From positions 1 to 39,296 of the forward strand of contig JAISIK010000014.1 in NCBI GenBank assembly GCA_031262065.1: a DNA stretch of 39,296 nt, written 5' to 3'. Position numbers and translations under genes: made by a program. Position 1 is the stretch's first letter, and the number at the start of each line of letters is the position of its first letter. Source of the DNA: Oscillospiraceae bacterium (GTDB lineage Bacteria; Bacillota; Clostridia; Oscillospirales; Oscillospiraceae). Below, one piece after another: positions 22,516 to 30,859 of this stretch. The notes under the pieces are model-generated. The model did not search any database and was not told the origin of the DNA. It saw nothing but the letters and a program-made list of their open reading frames with translations.

Positions 22516-24525
22516 ATGCTGAAAACAAGATACTTTTCGTGGCGTATGGTACGCAGCGAATGGAATAAAACAAATTATTTGCGGCTGCTCATTATGGTTG
22601 CTGCGTCCGTACTTATCAATTTGGCTGTGGAAATGTTCTCGCGCAGGTCGTTTCTTGCCGGTTTCTCCTTTTTGGCGGAAAGCCCCTCGCGCTTCTTCTA
22701 CGATACGCTGATTATTCTGTTTACCTTGTCCGTTACGCCGCTGTTTCGCAGGAGAACCTTCTATTTTATCCTGATTTCCTGCACGTGGCTGGGTTTGGGG
22801 ATTACAAATTTCATCCTTCTCGGTCATCGTGCAACGCCCTTGACCATGCCGGATATTATGCTCTTATCTACGGTGCGGGATATTATCGAGAAATACATGA
22901 GCTACCCGCAAATTGCGCTGCTGATTCTTGTAATTTCCGTTGTAATCGGGCTGATTATCTGGCTGTGGCTGCGCATGAAGCGGCATAAGCCGCCGTACTA
23001 TTTCGCGCTTGTACATTTCCTCCTTATCGGCGCTATGCTGGTTGTGACCTCCGTGGTTTTCTGGAAGATGAACTTTGTTACCACCCGCTTTACGAATCTG
23101 CCGGAAGCCTATGACGACAACGGCTTTGTCTATTGTTTCTCGGTCAGTGCGCTTACGCAGGGCATTGACGAGCCGGAGAACTACGGCGAAGAGGCGGTTT
23201 CGGAAATTCTTGCTGCGCAAGAAGCCCTGCCGCAGTCAAAGGAAGACACGCCGAATATTATCTTCGTGCAGCTGGAGTCCTTCTACGATTTGAACTTCAT
23301 GAAGGATTTGACCTTTGCCGAAAATCCTTTGCCGAATTTCACCGCGCTGAAGGAAAGCCATTCTTCGGGATTGTTCTATGTTCCGTCCATCGGCGCGGGA
23401 ACGGCGAACACAGAATTTGAAGTGCTTTCGGGTATGAATCTCGACCATTTCGGCGTAGGGGAGTACCCGTATAAGACGGTGATTCGCCACGACCCCTGCG
23501 ATTCTATTGCGTACGCCCTGCAAAATCTCGGCTACGAGACCCACGCCCTACATAATAACAATGCAACCTTCTACAGCCGCGACCGTGTGTATGCAAACTT
23601 CGGCTTCCAGACCTTTACCTCGCTGGAATACATGGACGATATTGCGTACAATCCCATCGACTGGGCGAAAGACACGGTTTTGACCGCTGAGATTTTGGAT
23701 GTTCTCAGTTCCTCCGACGCCCGCGATTTTGTGTTTGCAGTATCTGTGCAGGCGCACGGCAAGTACCCCACAGAGCCCATCAACGGGGCGCAGACGATTG
23801 CAGTTACAGGCATTGCAGACGCCGAGCGGCAAAACGCTATGGAATATTACGCGCAGCAGGTCAAGGAGACGGATCAGTTCGTCGGCGAATTGGTCGCGGC
23901 GATTTCCGACTTTGACGAGCCGACGGTTGTCGTGTTTTACGGCGACCATTTGCCGAGCTTGAATGTTTCGCAGGAAGAACTCAGCAAGGGTACTGTGCAG
24001 ACCACGGAGTATGTCATCTGGGCAAACTATGCCATGGAAAAGGCGGACCGCGATGTGCAGGCATATCAGCTTGCTGCGGTGGTTTTCGACCGCATCGGCA
24101 TACACGAGGGCACGCTGACCCGCTATCATCAGTTGCATGCAGACGTTCCCGAAGAGGATGAAGTCTACCAGTCCGGCTTGGAGACGCTGGAGTATGACCT
24201 TATCTACGGCGATCAGTTTGCGCGCCTTACCGATATTGACACCATGCTTATGCGCTTTGGCGTGAAGCCCATTGCCATTACCGGGGTGATTGTGAACGGC
24301 GATGAAGAAACCATCGATATTTTCGGCACGAACTTTACTGCCTTCAGCGTCGCTTGTGTGAACGAAACACCGCTGGAAACGATATTTATTTCTCCGGAGC
24401 ATCTGCAAGTATCTGCTGCAACCTTGCAAGCCGATGATGCGCTGACGGTGGCGCAGGTATCGGCGACTGATGCAATGGTTACGCTAAGCGAAACGGAAGT
24501 ATTTATTTATATAGAAGAAGACTGA
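22516..24525 (+). CDS. LtaS-family sulfatase-like membrane protein with C-terminal extension
   Basis: Five membrane helices (residues about 22-185) precede an extracellular sulfatase-like domain: FVQLESFYD with the metal ligand Glu255, GAGTANTEFEVLSG with the probable nucleophile Thr297, and FYGDHLPSL. This is the layout of lipoteichoic acid synthases, which polymerise glycerol phosphate from phosphatidylglycerol, or of related phosphoglycerol transferases. After the enzyme domain, about 85 residues (from KPIAITGVIVNGDEETIDIFG) look like a beta-rich IPT/TIG-like module that standard LtaS lacks. GTG 22513 is an alternative start. Confidence 0.88.
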   Translation: MLKTRYFSWRMVRSEWNKTNYLRLLIMVAASVLINLAVEMFSRRSFLAGFSFLAESPSRFFYDTLIILFTLSVTPLFRRRTFYFILISCTWLGLGITNFILLGHRATPLTMPDIMLLSTVRDIIEKYMSYPQIALLILVISVVIGLIIWLWLRMKRHKPPYYFALVHFLLIGAMLVVTSVVFWKMNFVTTRFTNLPEAYDDNGFVYCFSVSALTQGIDEPENYGEEAVSEILAAQEALPQSKEDTPNIIFVQLESFYDLNFMKDLTFAENPLPNFTALKESHSSGLFYVPSIGAGTANTEFEVLSGMNLDHFGVGEYPYKTVIRHDPCDSIAYALQNLGYETHALHNNNATFYSRDRVYANFGFQTFTSLEYMDDIAYNPIDWAKDTVLTAEILDVLSSSDARDFVFAVSVQAHGKYPTEPINGAQTIAVTGIADAERQNAMEYYAQQVKETDQFVGELVAAISDFDEPTVVVFYGDHLPSLNVSQEELSKGTVQTTEYVIWANYAMEKADRDVQAYQLAAVVFDRIGIHEGTLTRYHQLHADVPEEDEVYQSGLETLEYDLIYGDQFARLTDIDTMLMRFGVKPIAITGVIVNGDEETIDIFGTNFTAFSVACVNETPLETIFISPEHLQVSAATLQADDALTVAQVSATDAMVTLSETEVFIYIEED

Positions 24526-24555
24526 TTCCGCAGCGCGGAATATACGGAGGAAACT

Positions 24556-24960
24556 ATGCCGACATTGGAAGAAATCAGAGAAACCTTCTCGAACGACCGC
24601 TTTGCAGCTGCTGCGGGGATCGAAATCTTAGAGGCTGCGCCGCACAGTGCGCGTTGCAGCATGGAACTGACTGCAATGCACAAAAATGCCCGCGGGACGG
24701 TCATGGGCGGCGCGGTTTTCACGCTTGCGGACTTTGCCGTGGCAGTTGCCGCAAATGCCTTTGCACAGGCGACTGCGACCGTAACGCAGCAGGCGGATAT
24801 TGCGTTTTTATCGGCAGCAAAGGGAAATACGCTTTTTGCGCAGGTGCAGTGCCTGAAAGCGGGGCGTTCTACTGCGTACTACAGCATCGATGTTCACGAT
24901 GAACTCGGTACGTATGTCGCGCAAGCGCATGCGAATTGCTTTGTGCTCTCGCCCAGATAA
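24556..24960 (+). CDS. PaaI-type hotdog thioesterase
   Basis: A 134-aa hotdog-fold protein: NARGTVMGGAVFTLADFAVAVAAN is the family's active-site helix, followed by TVTQQADIAFLSAAKGNTLFAQV. Relatives hydrolyse acyl-CoA or arylacetyl-CoA esters. It lies 31 bases after the LtaS-type gene and just upstream of the T-box operon that makes or uses acyl-CoA esters, so it may clear such thioesters, although the T-box operon has its own promoter. GGAGG precedes ATG 24556. Confidence 0.88.
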   Translation: MPTLEEIRETFSNDRFAAAAGIEILEAAPHSARCSMELTAMHKNARGTVMGGAVFTLADFAVAVAANAFAQATATVTQQADIAFLSAAKGNTLFAQVQCLKAGRSTAYYSIDVHDELGTYVAQAHANCFVLSPR

Positions 24961-24988
24961 GAAATTTCGGGAATTTTGCAAATAGGGC

Positions 24989-25017
24989 TTGACTTTAGCA
25001 ATTAAAAGTGTTAAAGT
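24989..25017 (+). promoter_or_regulatory. Sigma-A promoter of the T-box operon
   Basis: TTGACT (24989-24994) and TAAAGT (25012-25017) with a 17-base spacer, placing the start near 25024. Confidence 0.75.
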
Positions 25018-25023
25018 AAACAA

Positions 25024-25282
25024 GAAATAAGAGAATGTGTTGACGAAATCAAGTAGGCTTCCGAAAGCGCCTGCAGAGAGCTGCCGTTTGGTGCAAGGCA
25101 GCGGTTGCGCGGATGCCGAATACCTTTCCGAACAGTCTTGCTGAATTTGCAGTAGGCAAGAACGGGCGCGCCCGTTACAGCGTGGGATATGCAAGTATCC
25201 GCCAAGGGCGCTCTTTGGGCGCAATAGAGGTGGTACCACGGGAGTTTCTCGTCCTCTGCACACGTGCAGAGGACGTTTTTTT
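25024..25282 (+). ncRNA. T-box leader (tRNA-sensing riboswitch), probably tyrosine
   Basis: Stem I is recognisable: AGTA on the 5' side of the specifier loop, GGCTTCC/GGATGCC, GCGC/GCGC, and the distal AGAGAG bulge with GCTGCC-GTTTGGTGCAA-GGCAGC. The specifier loop reads CCGAATACC; the triplet after GAA is TAC (Tyr). The T-box core AATAGAGGTGGTACCACG (25223-25240) carries TGGT, which pairs with an ACCA tRNA end, that is, discriminator A as in tRNA-Tyr and tRNA-Phe and unlike the G of tRNA-Trp. AGAGG/CCTCT forms the antiterminator, exclusive with the terminator. Confidence 0.9.
25250..25282 (+). terminator. T-box conditional terminator
   Basis: CGTCCTCTGC pairs with GCAGAGGACG (loop ACACGT), then a run of seven T (25276-25282). 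Its left arm overlaps the antiterminator's 3' strand. Confidence 0.92.
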
Positions 25283-25304
25283 ATCAAACAGAGGAGGCAG
25301 GGTT

Positions 25305-26939
25305 ATGGTTATAACCGACTTTTTGGAAAAGAACGCAAAACTTTACGGCGATGAGATTTCGCTGGTGGAAATTAACCCCTCCGAGGAGCGCGACCGCGCG
25401 AAAACTTGGCGGGAATTCAGCCTGATAGAAAATACGCGTTCGGATTTGCCGTACCGCAGGGAAATGACCTGGGAGCTGTTCAACTGCAAGGCAAACCGCA
25501 TCGCCAATTTGCTTCTGAGCCGCGGCTTGCGCAGGGATGAAAAGGTTGGCATTTTGCTGATGAACTGCTTAGAGTGGCTGCCGGTGTATTTCGGCATCTT
25601 GAAGGCGGGCGCGGTTGCCGTGCCGATGAATTTCCGCTATTCTTCGGCGGAAATCCAATACTGCATGGAACTTGCAGACGTTGAAGTTTTGGTTTTCGGT
25701 CCGGAGTTTACCCAGCGGCTCGTACCGATTCTTCCCGCGCTGACGGGCATGAAAACGATGTTTTATGTCGGCAGGGAAGTGCCCGCTTTTGCAGAATCCA
25801 TAGACTTCCATCGCTACTGCTCAAGCATTGCGCCGCCCATTGAACTGCTTCCCGAAGACCACGCTGCAATCTACTTTTCCTCCGGCACAACGGGCTTTCC
25901 GAAGGCAATTTTGCATAATCATCGCGCGCTTCTTTCCGCCTGCCTTACCGAGCAAAACCACCATCAGCAGACCCGCGAGGATGTGTTTTTGTGTATCCCG
26001 CCGCTGTATCATACCGGCGCAAAGATGCACTGGTTCGGAAGCCTTGTTTCCGGCAGCCGCGCAGTTCTCCTTCGCGGCGTGAAGCCGGAGTGGATTCTGC
26101 GTGCAGTAACGGAGGAGCAGTGCACCATCGTCTGGCTTCTCGTGCCGTGGGCGCAGGATTTGCTCGACGAGATTGACAGCGGCAACATCAAAATGGAAAG
26201 CTATCTTCTGGAGCAGTGGCGGCTGATGCACATCGGTGCGCAGCCTGTGCCGCCGAGCCTGATTCGTCGCTGGATGAAGATTTTCCCGCATCACAGCTAT
26301 GATACAAATTATGGCTTATCCGAATCCATCGGCCCGGGCAGCGTACATTTGGGCATGGAGAATATCCATAAAGTCGGCGCAATCGGCAAGCCCGGTTTCG
26401 GTTGGACTGCCAAAATTGTGGACGAGCACGGCAAGCCCGTTCCCTCGGGCGAGGTGGGAGAATTGATTCTCCAAGGGCCGGGCGTGATGCTGTGCTACTA
26501 TAAAAACCCGGAAGCTACGGCGGAAGTGCTGAAAGACGGCTGGCTGTACACGGGTGACATGGCGAAGGAAGACAGCGACGGCTTTATCTATCTTGTTGAC
26601 CGCAAAAAGGACGTCGTTATTTCCGGTGGAGAAAATCTTTACCCCGTGCAGATTGAGGACTTCCTGCGCACGAACGAAAAAATTAAAGACGTGGCGGTTA
26701 TTGGGCTGCCCGACCCGCGCTTGGGCGAGATTGCGGCAGCGATTATCGAGCTGAAGGAAGGCGAATTCTGCACGCAGGCGGATATCGACGACTTCTGCGC
26801 CGCACTGCCGCGCTATAAGCGCCCGCGCCGCGTGATTTTTGATAAAATTCCGCGCAACCCCACCGGGAAAATCGAGAAGCCCGTGCTCCGCGAGAAATAC
26901 TGTCAAGGTCGCCTCGTTGAGGCGCAAATTTCAAACTGA
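25305..26939 (+). CDS. AMP-forming acyl/aryl-CoA synthetase
   Basis: A 544-aa ANL-superfamily ligase that activates a carboxylic acid with ATP and CoA. Motifs are YFSSGTTGFPKAIL (A3 P-loop, 190-203), YGLSES (A5), GWLYTGDMAKEDSDGFIYLVDRKK (split here only by position, A7-A8 region) and NPTGKIEKPVLREKY with the catalytic lysine. The frame runs upstream through the T-box, but ATG 25305 follows GAGGAGG by 7 bases. As the first T-box gene with a PaaK ligase downstream, it may activate a second aryl or fatty acid; the substrate cannot be read from the sequence. Confidence 0.9.
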   Translation: MVITDFLEKNAKLYGDEISLVEINPSEERDRAKTWREFSLIENTRSDLPYRREMTWELFNCKANRIANLLLSRGLRRDEKVGILLMNCLEWLPVYFGILKAGAVAVPMNFRYSSAEIQYCMELADVEVLVFGPEFTQRLVPILPALTGMKTMFYVGREVPAFAESIDFHRYCSSIAPPIELLPEDHAAIYFSSGTTGFPKAILHNHRALLSACLTEQNHHQQTREDVFLCIPPLYHTGAKMHWFGSLVSGSRAVLLRGVKPEWILRAVTEEQCTIVWLLVPWAQDLLDEIDSGNIKMESYLLEQWRLMHIGAQPVPPSLIRRWMKIFPHHSYDTNYGLSESIGPGSVHLGMENIHKVGAIGKPGFGWTAKIVDEHGKPVPSGEVGELILQGPGVMLCYYKNPEATAEVLKDGWLYTGDMAKEDSDGFIYLVDRKKDVVISGGENLYPVQIEDFLRTNEKIKDVAVIGLPDPRLGEIAAAIIELKEGEFCTQADIDDFCAALPRYKRPRRVIFDKIPRNPTGKIEKPVLREKYCQGRLVEAQISN

Positions 26940-26950
26940 GAGGTGTCAAA

Positions 26951-28435
26951 ATGAGTAATGCAATTAAGATTCTCATGCCGATTGTTTTCTTCGCAATCAT
27001 GATTTACATTGGTATGCGCTCGCGTAAGAGAGCAAATTCCGTGAACAATTTCGTTCTCGGCGGGCGCAATGTCGGCGGCTGGCTCACCGCGTTTTCCTAC
27101 GGAACCGCCTATTTCTCCGCCGTGATTCTTGTGGGCTATTCCGGGCAATTCGGCTGGCGATTCGGACTTGCCTCGTCATGGATCGGTATCGGCAATGCCG
27201 TCATCGGCTCTCTTCTGGCGTGGCTGTTTCTCGCGCGCCGCACACGCACTATGACGCAGCACCTCGGCAGCCGCACCATGCCGGACTTCTTTGAAAAACG
27301 CTACAAGAGCGGCAGCCTGAAAATCGGTTCTGCGCTGATTATCTTCGTGTTTTTACTGCCGTATTCCGCGTCGCTGTACAACGGGCTTTCGCGCTTGTTC
27401 GGCATGGCGTTCAACATCAATTACATCTGGTGCATCGTCATTATGACCGTCTTTACCGCAGCCTACGTCATTGCAGGCGGCTACATGGCAACCATGATTA
27501 CCGATTTCATACAGGGACTTATCATGCTCGTCGGTATTGTTTTGGTCATTATTGCGTCTTTGAGCCAGTTCGGTGGACTGGGGGAGGCATACAGCGCCCT
27601 GTCGAAGGTCGGCGAGGCAGGGGAGTTTACCTCCTTGTTCGGACCTGATGCGCTCTCACTCTTCTTTGTCGTTATTCTTACATCCTTGGGCACATGGAGC
27701 TTGCCACAGATGACGCAAAAGTTCTACGCGATTAAGGACAATGCAGCCATTAAGAAAGGCACGATTATCTCCACGGTGTTTGCCCTGATTATCGCGGGCG
27801 GTTGCTACTTCCTCGGCGGCTTCGGCAGGCTTCTGGATGTAGATGTGAATGCGCTCGGATATGACGCAATTATTCCCAAAATGTTTGAGAGCTTCTCTCC
27901 GGCACTCATTGGTCTGGTGGTTATTATGGTTTTGGCAGCATCCATGTCCACGTTGTCGTCTCTCGTGCTTACTGCCAGCTCTACCATAACTTTAGACTTG
28001 ATAAAAGAAAAGATTTGTACTAAAATGGAGGAAAAGCGACAGGTTCTTACCATTCGGCTTCTGATCGCTGCCTTTATCATCCTTTCTGCGGCAATTGCGA
28101 TTGTGCAGGTAAAATATAAAGTATCGTTTATTGCGCAGTTTATGGGTTTGTCATGGGGCGCAATGGCGGGGGCATTCTTAGGACCCTTCCTGTGGGGGCT
28201 TTACAGCAAGCGCGTAAGCGTTGCCGCCGTGTGGTCGAGCTTCCTTTTTGCAATCGGCTTTATGCTGTTCAATTTGTTCTGCAAGAGCATGCTTCCGGCG
28301 TGGCTGCAGTCGCCGATTGCTGCGGGGGCTATGGTTATGCTCGTGAGCTTGGTGCTTGTGCCGCTGGTGAGTTTGTTCACCCGCAAGCCGAATAAGGAAC
28401 AGGTCGCGCAGGTTTTTGCCTGCTTTGATAAGTAA
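26951..28435 (+). CDS. Sodium:solute symporter (SSS family)
   Basis: A 494-aa protein with about 13 transmembrane helices. The SSS pattern GGRNVGGWLTAFSYGTAYFS in the first helices and VLAASMSTLSSLVLTASST (the Na+-site helix with paired Ser/Thr) are clear. SSS members carry sugars, proline, short-chain acids and phenylacetate (PaaL/Ppa type). In this operon an aryl or other organic acid is the most likely cargo, which is inference. It starts 11 bases after the CoA ligase, with GAGAGGTG as ribosome binding site. Confidence 0.92.
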   Translation: MSNAIKILMPIVFFAIMIYIGMRSRKRANSVNNFVLGGRNVGGWLTAFSYGTAYFSAVILVGYSGQFGWRFGLASSWIGIGNAVIGSLLAWLFLARRTRTMTQHLGSRTMPDFFEKRYKSGSLKIGSALIIFVFLLPYSASLYNGLSRLFGMAFNINYIWCIVIMTVFTAAYVIAGGYMATMITDFIQGLIMLVGIVLVIIASLSQFGGLGEAYSALSKVGEAGEFTSLFGPDALSLFFVVILTSLGTWSLPQMTQKFYAIKDNAAIKKGTIISTVFALIIAGGCYFLGGFGRLLDVDVNALGYDAIIPKMFESFSPALIGLVVIMVLAASMSTLSSLVLTASSTITLDLIKEKICTKMEEKRQVLTIRLLIAAFIILSAAIAIVQVKYKVSFIAQFMGLSWGAMAGAFLGPFLWGLYSKRVSVAAVWSSFLFAIGFMLFNLFCKSMLPAWLQSPIAAGAMVMLVSLVLVPLVSLFTRKPNKEQVAQVFACFDK

Positions 28436-28460
28436 ACACTGGAATACGGATATGGTTTTT

Positions 28461-28490
28461 AACTTGAGAGACCGATTGGTTTCTCAAGTT
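28461..28490 (+). other. Intercistronic hairpin before iorA
   Basis: AACTTGAGAGACC pairs with GGTTTCTCAAGTT (13 bp with one G-T pair), loop GATT. It occupies the only sizeable gap (88 bases) in the operon and has no U tract downstream, so a processing or mRNA-stability site is likelier than a terminator. Confidence 0.55.
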
Positions 28491-28523
28491 AAAAGACTAT
28501 CTCCCGGTTTGGAGGAATACCCT

Positions 28524-30272
28524 ATGAAAACGCTGATGCTCGGAAACGAAGCGGCTGCCAGAGGCCTTTATGAGGCAGGCTGCAGCTTTGTTTCCTCCTA
28601 CCCCGGCACGCCCAGCACGGAAATTACGGAGTGCGCCGCAAAATTTTCGGAGATATACGCCGAATGGGCGCCAAATGAGAAAGTCGCCATGGAGGCAGCT
28701 TTCGGTGCGTCTTTTGCAGGAAAGCGCAGCTTCTGCGGGATGAAGCATGTGGGCTTGAATGTTGCGGCAGATCCGCTGTTCACGATTTCTTACACAGGAC
28801 TGAGCGCGGGAATGATCATCGGCGTAGCAGACGACGCGGGCATGCACAGCTCGCAGAACGAGCAGGATTCGCGCCACTATGCCAGAGCGGCAAAGCTGCC
28901 GATGCTCGAACCGTCGGACGCTGCGGAGTCCCTTGCTTTTGCAAAACTTGCCTATGAAATCTCCGAGCAATTCGACGCCCCGGTGCTCTTGAAAATGTGC
29001 ACGCGCGTGGCGCACTCGCAGAGTGTGGTTGAACCGTCTGACAGAGTCGTGCCGCCGCAAAAGCCCTACATAAAAAATCCGCAGAAGTATGTCATGATGC
29101 CGGGCAACGCAAAGCGCCGCCACCCCGTTGTTGAAGAGCGGATGCGGGCGCTGACCGCTTACGCAGAAACCGCTCCCTGCAACCGCATCGAGCGCGGCAC
29201 GCAGAACAAACTCGGCATCATCACTTCGAGCACCTGCTATCAGTATGTGCGCGAAGTTTGCGGCGAGGACGTCAGCGTACTGAAGCTCGGCATGATTTAC
29301 CCGCTGCCGGAGAAACTGCTTTTGGATTTTGCGTCCTCGGTTACGCGCGTGGTCGTCGTTGAAGAGCTTGACAGCTTTATTGAAACGCATTGCCGCAATC
29401 TCGGCATTGCAGTTGAGGGCAAATCCCTGTTTTCCAATATCGGAGAGTTTTCGCAAAATACGGTAGCAAAGGCGCTCGGGCTTCCCGCAAACAGCGGAAG
29501 TGTACTTTCGGAGCAGATTCCGCCCCGTCCGCCGGTGATGTGCGCAGGCTGCCCGCACCGTGGGCTGTTCTATACGCTCAGCAAGCGGAAGCTAACCGTT
29601 CTCGGCGATATCGGCTGCTATACCTTAGGCGCTGCAGCGCCCCTGAATGCCATGGATTATGTTCTGTGTATGGGCGGCTCGATTTCCGGTGTACACGGCT
29701 TTAACAAGGCAAACGACGGCGCAAGCGAGAAGAAAACCGTTGCGGTTATCGGCGATTCCACCTTTATGCATTCGGGCATGACGGGGCTTGTGAATATCGC
29801 CTATAACGATTCAAACAGCACGGTTATCATTTTGGACAACTCCATTACCGGCATGACGGGACACCAGCAGAACCCGACGACGGGCTACAATCTCAAGGGA
29901 GACCCCGCAGCCAAGGTCGATTTGGAAGCGCTCTGCCGCGCACTGGGCATCCGCCGCGTGCGCGTGGTTGACCCCTACGATTTGAAGCAGTGCGATACCG
30001 CGATTCAAGAAGAGCTGGCTGCAGATGAGGCGTCGGTGATTATTTCCCGCCGTCCCTGCGCGCTACTGAAATACGTGAAGCTGAAAGAGCCGGTTGTTGT
30101 AAGTAGCGAGCGCTGCGTATCCTGCGGCATGTGCATGAAAATCGGCTGCCCCGCCATCAGCATGGTCGGCGGCAAAGCGGTTATTGACGATACCCTGTGC
30201 ACGGGCTGCGGCGTTTGCACCCAGCTGTGCAAATTCGGTGCGCTTTGCGCAAAGGAGGCATCCGACGAATGA
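28524..30272 (+). CDS. iorA: Indolepyruvate:ferredoxin oxidoreductase, alpha subunit
   Basis: IorA with IorB interconverts an arylpyruvate plus CoA with aryl-acetyl-CoA, CO2 and reduced ferredoxin. The 582-aa protein has the pyrimidine-domain start MKTLMLGNEAAARGLYEAG with SSYPGTPSTEI, the CAGCPHRG motif, the TPP site GDSTFMHSGMTGLVNIAYN, and two 4Fe-4S clusters at the C-terminus (Cys531, 534, 537, 542 and Cys559, 562, 565, 569). The ORF opens 108 bases earlier, but GGAGGA (28511-28516) marks ATG 28524. It overlaps iorB by 4 bases. Confidence 0.95.
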   Translation: MKTLMLGNEAAARGLYEAGCSFVSSYPGTPSTEITECAAKFSEIYAEWAPNEKVAMEAAFGASFAGKRSFCGMKHVGLNVAADPLFTISYTGLSAGMIIGVADDAGMHSSQNEQDSRHYARAAKLPMLEPSDAAESLAFAKLAYEISEQFDAPVLLKMCTRVAHSQSVVEPSDRVVPPQKPYIKNPQKYVMMPGNAKRRHPVVEERMRALTAYAETAPCNRIERGTQNKLGIITSSTCYQYVREVCGEDVSVLKLGMIYPLPEKLLLDFASSVTRVVVVEELDSFIETHCRNLGIAVEGKSLFSNIGEFSQNTVAKALGLPANSGSVLSEQIPPRPPVMCAGCPHRGLFYTLSKRKLTVLGDIGCYTLGAAAPLNAMDYVLCMGGSISGVHGFNKANDGASEKKTVAVIGDSTFMHSGMTGLVNIAYNDSNSTVIILDNSITGMTGHQQNPTTGYNLKGDPAAKVDLEALCRALGIRRVRVVDPYDLKQCDTAIQEELAADEASVIISRRPCALLKYVKLKEPVVVSSERCVSCGMCMKIGCPAISMVGGKAVIDDTLCTGCGVCTQLCKFGALCAKEASDE

Positions 30273-30838
30273 AAACAAAAAATGTGATGATCGTCGGCGT
30301 CGGCGGGCAGGGAAGTCTGCTTGCCAGCAAGCTGCTGGGAAGACTCCTTCTGACAAAGGGTTACGACATTAAGGTTTCCGAGGTGCATGGCATGAGCCAG
30401 CGCGGAGGTTCGGTTGTTACCTATGTGCGTTTCGGCGAAAAAGTATATTCGCCCGTTATTGACGAGGGCGAGGCGGACTTTATTGTTTCCTTCGAGCTTC
30501 TGGAGGCTGCGCGTCACGCGCAGTATCTAAGGGCTGACGGCAGGATTATTGTCAACACCCAGCAGATTAACCCCATGCCCGTAATCACAGGCGCGGCGCA
30601 GTACCCCGCCGATTTGGTGGAAAAAATGAAAGCAGCCGGCATTGCGGTTGACGCCATGGACGCGCTCAGTCTTGCAGTTGCGGCAGGTTCTGCCAAAGCC
30701 ACGAATATCGTCCTTATGGGAAGACTGTCAAAATACTTCGATTTCCCGCAGGAGGAGTGGATGCAGGCAATTGCAGACAGCGTCCCCGCAAAATTCTTGG
30801 AAATGAACAAAAAAGCATTCGCGTTGGGTGCCCAATAA
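30269..30838 (+). CDS. iorB: Indolepyruvate:ferredoxin oxidoreductase, beta subunit
   Basis: A 189-aa gamma-type 2-oxoacid oxidoreductase subunit: VMIVGVGGQGSLLASKLLG at the start, then SEVHGMSQRGGSVVTYVRFG, the family hallmark, and the ending KATNIVLMGRLSKYF. It pairs with IorA, with which it is translationally coupled (ATGA overlap). ATG 30269 follows AAAGGAGG. Normal length for IorB. Confidence 0.95.
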   Translation: MKTKNVMIVGVGGQGSLLASKLLGRLLLTKGYDIKVSEVHGMSQRGGSVVTYVRFGEKVYSPVIDEGEADFIVSFELLEAARHAQYLRADGRIIVNTQQINPMPVITGAAQYPADLVEKMKAAGIAVDAMDALSLAVAAGSAKATNIVLMGRLSKYFDFPQEEWMQAIADSVPAKFLEMNKKAFALGAQ

Positions 30839-30859
30839 GAAAGAAAAGAGAGGATAACG

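Noticed and set aside
25113-25304. N-terminal extension of the first CoA ligase through the leader
   Set aside because: This DNA is the T-box RNA with a terminator; ATG 25305 has the ribosome binding site.
28497-29558. 353-aa minus-strand ORF opposite iorA
   Set aside because: Antisense shadow of iorA, no ribosome binding site or domain.
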